The notes beneath the pieces were generated by a model. It worked only from the letters and a program-made list of their open reading frames with translations, was not told the DNA's origin and searched no databases. DNA of 64,000 nucleotides. Source: Syntrophobacterales bacterium. Its GTDB lineage: Bacteria; Desulfobacterota; Desulfobaccia; Desulfobaccales; 0-14-0-80-60-11. The stretch is from the NCBI GenBank assembly GCA_023229795.1, contig JALNYP010000002.1, positions 1-64,000 on the forward strand, written 5' to 3'. The translations under genes and the position numbers were made by a program. Below, in pieces: positions 63,561 through 64,000 of this stretch. The first letter of the stretch is position 1. Every line of letters begins with the position of its first letter.

Positions 63561-64000
63561 TTATTTGCTTTTAGATACTATTTCCCTTCTTATATCTTCG
63601 CTACTCTTTTTAATCCCATTATCCACATTGATCCAAGCAATGCCTTGAATATCAGTGGGTAACTCAACCTCCCCCTTTTTTAAAACTAAAACCCTCCCTT
63701 CAAATCGTCCTAATAATCCATAAAAAAAGCCAAGTTCAAATATTACGTTCTGCCGTGCTCTGCGCTTTTCATCATTACTTTTTGGATCAAATGCCTTGTC
63801 ATCAGGTGATATGAGAACGAAAACCCAATCTAAACCTTTAGCGTATTCTTCGAATTTCTCAATTATAGTTCTCCCGGCATGTGCGTGCTCTCTCAAGATT
63901 ATAGGTTCAGGCCACTTCAAAATATTCTGCAAGTAATCCTTCAGTTCCAACAAAAGGGCTTCATCATGACCATGGACTATGAATGCACGGGGATATTCAG
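63561..64000 (-). CDS. TIR-like nucleotide-binding protein (CAP12/Pycsar-type), 5' end outside window
   Basis: Open from the right edge to stop at 63561, 145 codons visible. The partial sequence reads PRAFIVHGHDEALLLELKDY, PIILREHAHAGRTIIEKFEE, DWVFVLISPDDKAFD, RRARQNVIFELGFFYGLLGR, RVLVLKKGEVELPTDIQGIA. The order HGHDE, HAGRTIIEKFE, D..F.L.SPDD, R.RQNVIFELG is that of the TIR-like domain now found in CBASS and Pycsar effectors. In those systems a cyclic nucleotide triggers NAD+ hydrolysis. The partner sensor (a cyclase or a cyclic-nucleotide-binding domain) would be in the missing 5' part or further right. The gene is AT-richer than its neighbours. Confidence 0.78.
   Translation of the reverse strand, partial: EYPRAFIVHGHDEALLLELKDYLQNILKWPEPIILREHAHAGRTIIEKFEEYAKGLDWVFVLISPDDKAFDPKSNDEKRRARQNVIFELGFFYGLLGRFEGRVLVLKKGEVELPTDIQGIAWINVDNGIKKSSEDIRREIVSKSK

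Overview
The window is a 64 kb piece of a GC-rich bacterial chromosome. The clearest marker of lifestyle is a minus-strand dsrA-dsrB-dsrD-cbiA operon (51387 to 47307) followed by a 2x[4Fe-4S] ferredoxin. DsrD next to DsrAB marks reductive-type dissimilatory sulfite reduction, so the host is most likely a sulfate- or sulfite-reducing member of the former Deltaproteobacteria (Desulfobacterota). A Desulfobacca-like host is my guess from gene content; I cannot confirm it without a search. Rubredoxin, pyruvate phosphate dikinase, ATP-type PEP carboxykinase, glycogen synthase and glucose-6-phosphate dehydrogenase fit an anaerobe with an active pyruvate/PEP/glycogen node.

Layout. 0-7.2 kb: nitrilase-family amidase (cut by the left edge), zwf, a CPBP protease, and an ECF-type transporter (double ATPase plus substrate-binding membrane subunit). 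The two ECF genes are separated by an AT-rich three-gene island (STAS, GHKL ATPase, STAS-like DUF4325). The matching transmembrane subunit, ecfT, lies apart at 16.3 kb. 7.6-18.3 kb: NYN-domain protein, glgA, a convergent type II restriction-modification pair (BglII-like nuclease with MT-A70 methylase), HdeD-like and other membrane proteins, and a GDSL/SGNH protein. 18.4-23.9 kb: pckA, a DNA methyltransferase with a SNase-like tail, and an overlapping DNA-repair/RNA-modification set (rlmE, yebC, ruvC, ruvA). 24.2-26.7 kb: a sigma-54-type promoter and a short flagellar regulatory cluster (FliM-N-like peptide, flhG, fliA, small membrane protein). 27-40.7 kb: adenine deaminase, ornithine cyclodeaminase family, hicBA, ppdK, a solitary HigA-type regulator, an SPL-family radical SAM enzyme, a MerR regulator, a ThiF-like E1 protein, and a LolD/MacB-type ABC exporter.

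40.7-51.4 kb: a REP-associated transposase (RAYT) remnant with flanking palindromes, argJ, secA, a GNAT acetyltransferase, slyD, ferredoxin, and the dsr operon. 51.5-64 kb: two M16 peptidase genes (one lacking the zinc motif), an AT-rich PAP2 gene split by an in-frame TAG, an alpha/beta hydrolase bracketed by a CAP-domain gene and a broken fragment of it, a lipoprotein solute-binding protein, lepB, rubredoxin, a HAD phosphatase, a winged-helix/truncated nucleotidyltransferase pair with a clear operator, a Cys-rich exported protein, a thioesterase, thrC, and a TIR-like (CAP12-type) protein cut by the right edge.

The sequence is rich in dispersed palindromic repeats. Most are intergenic, but two lie in frame inside coding sequences (ABC permease; linker of the ECF double ATPase). 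I saw no rRNA, tRNA or CRISPR array. The less ordinary material is in small islands: the AT-rich STAS/ATPase triad with the disturbed start of the neighbouring ECF ATPase gene, the MTase-SNase fusion, the wHTH/NTase remnant, the repeat-invaded permease, and the TIR-like gene at the right edge.
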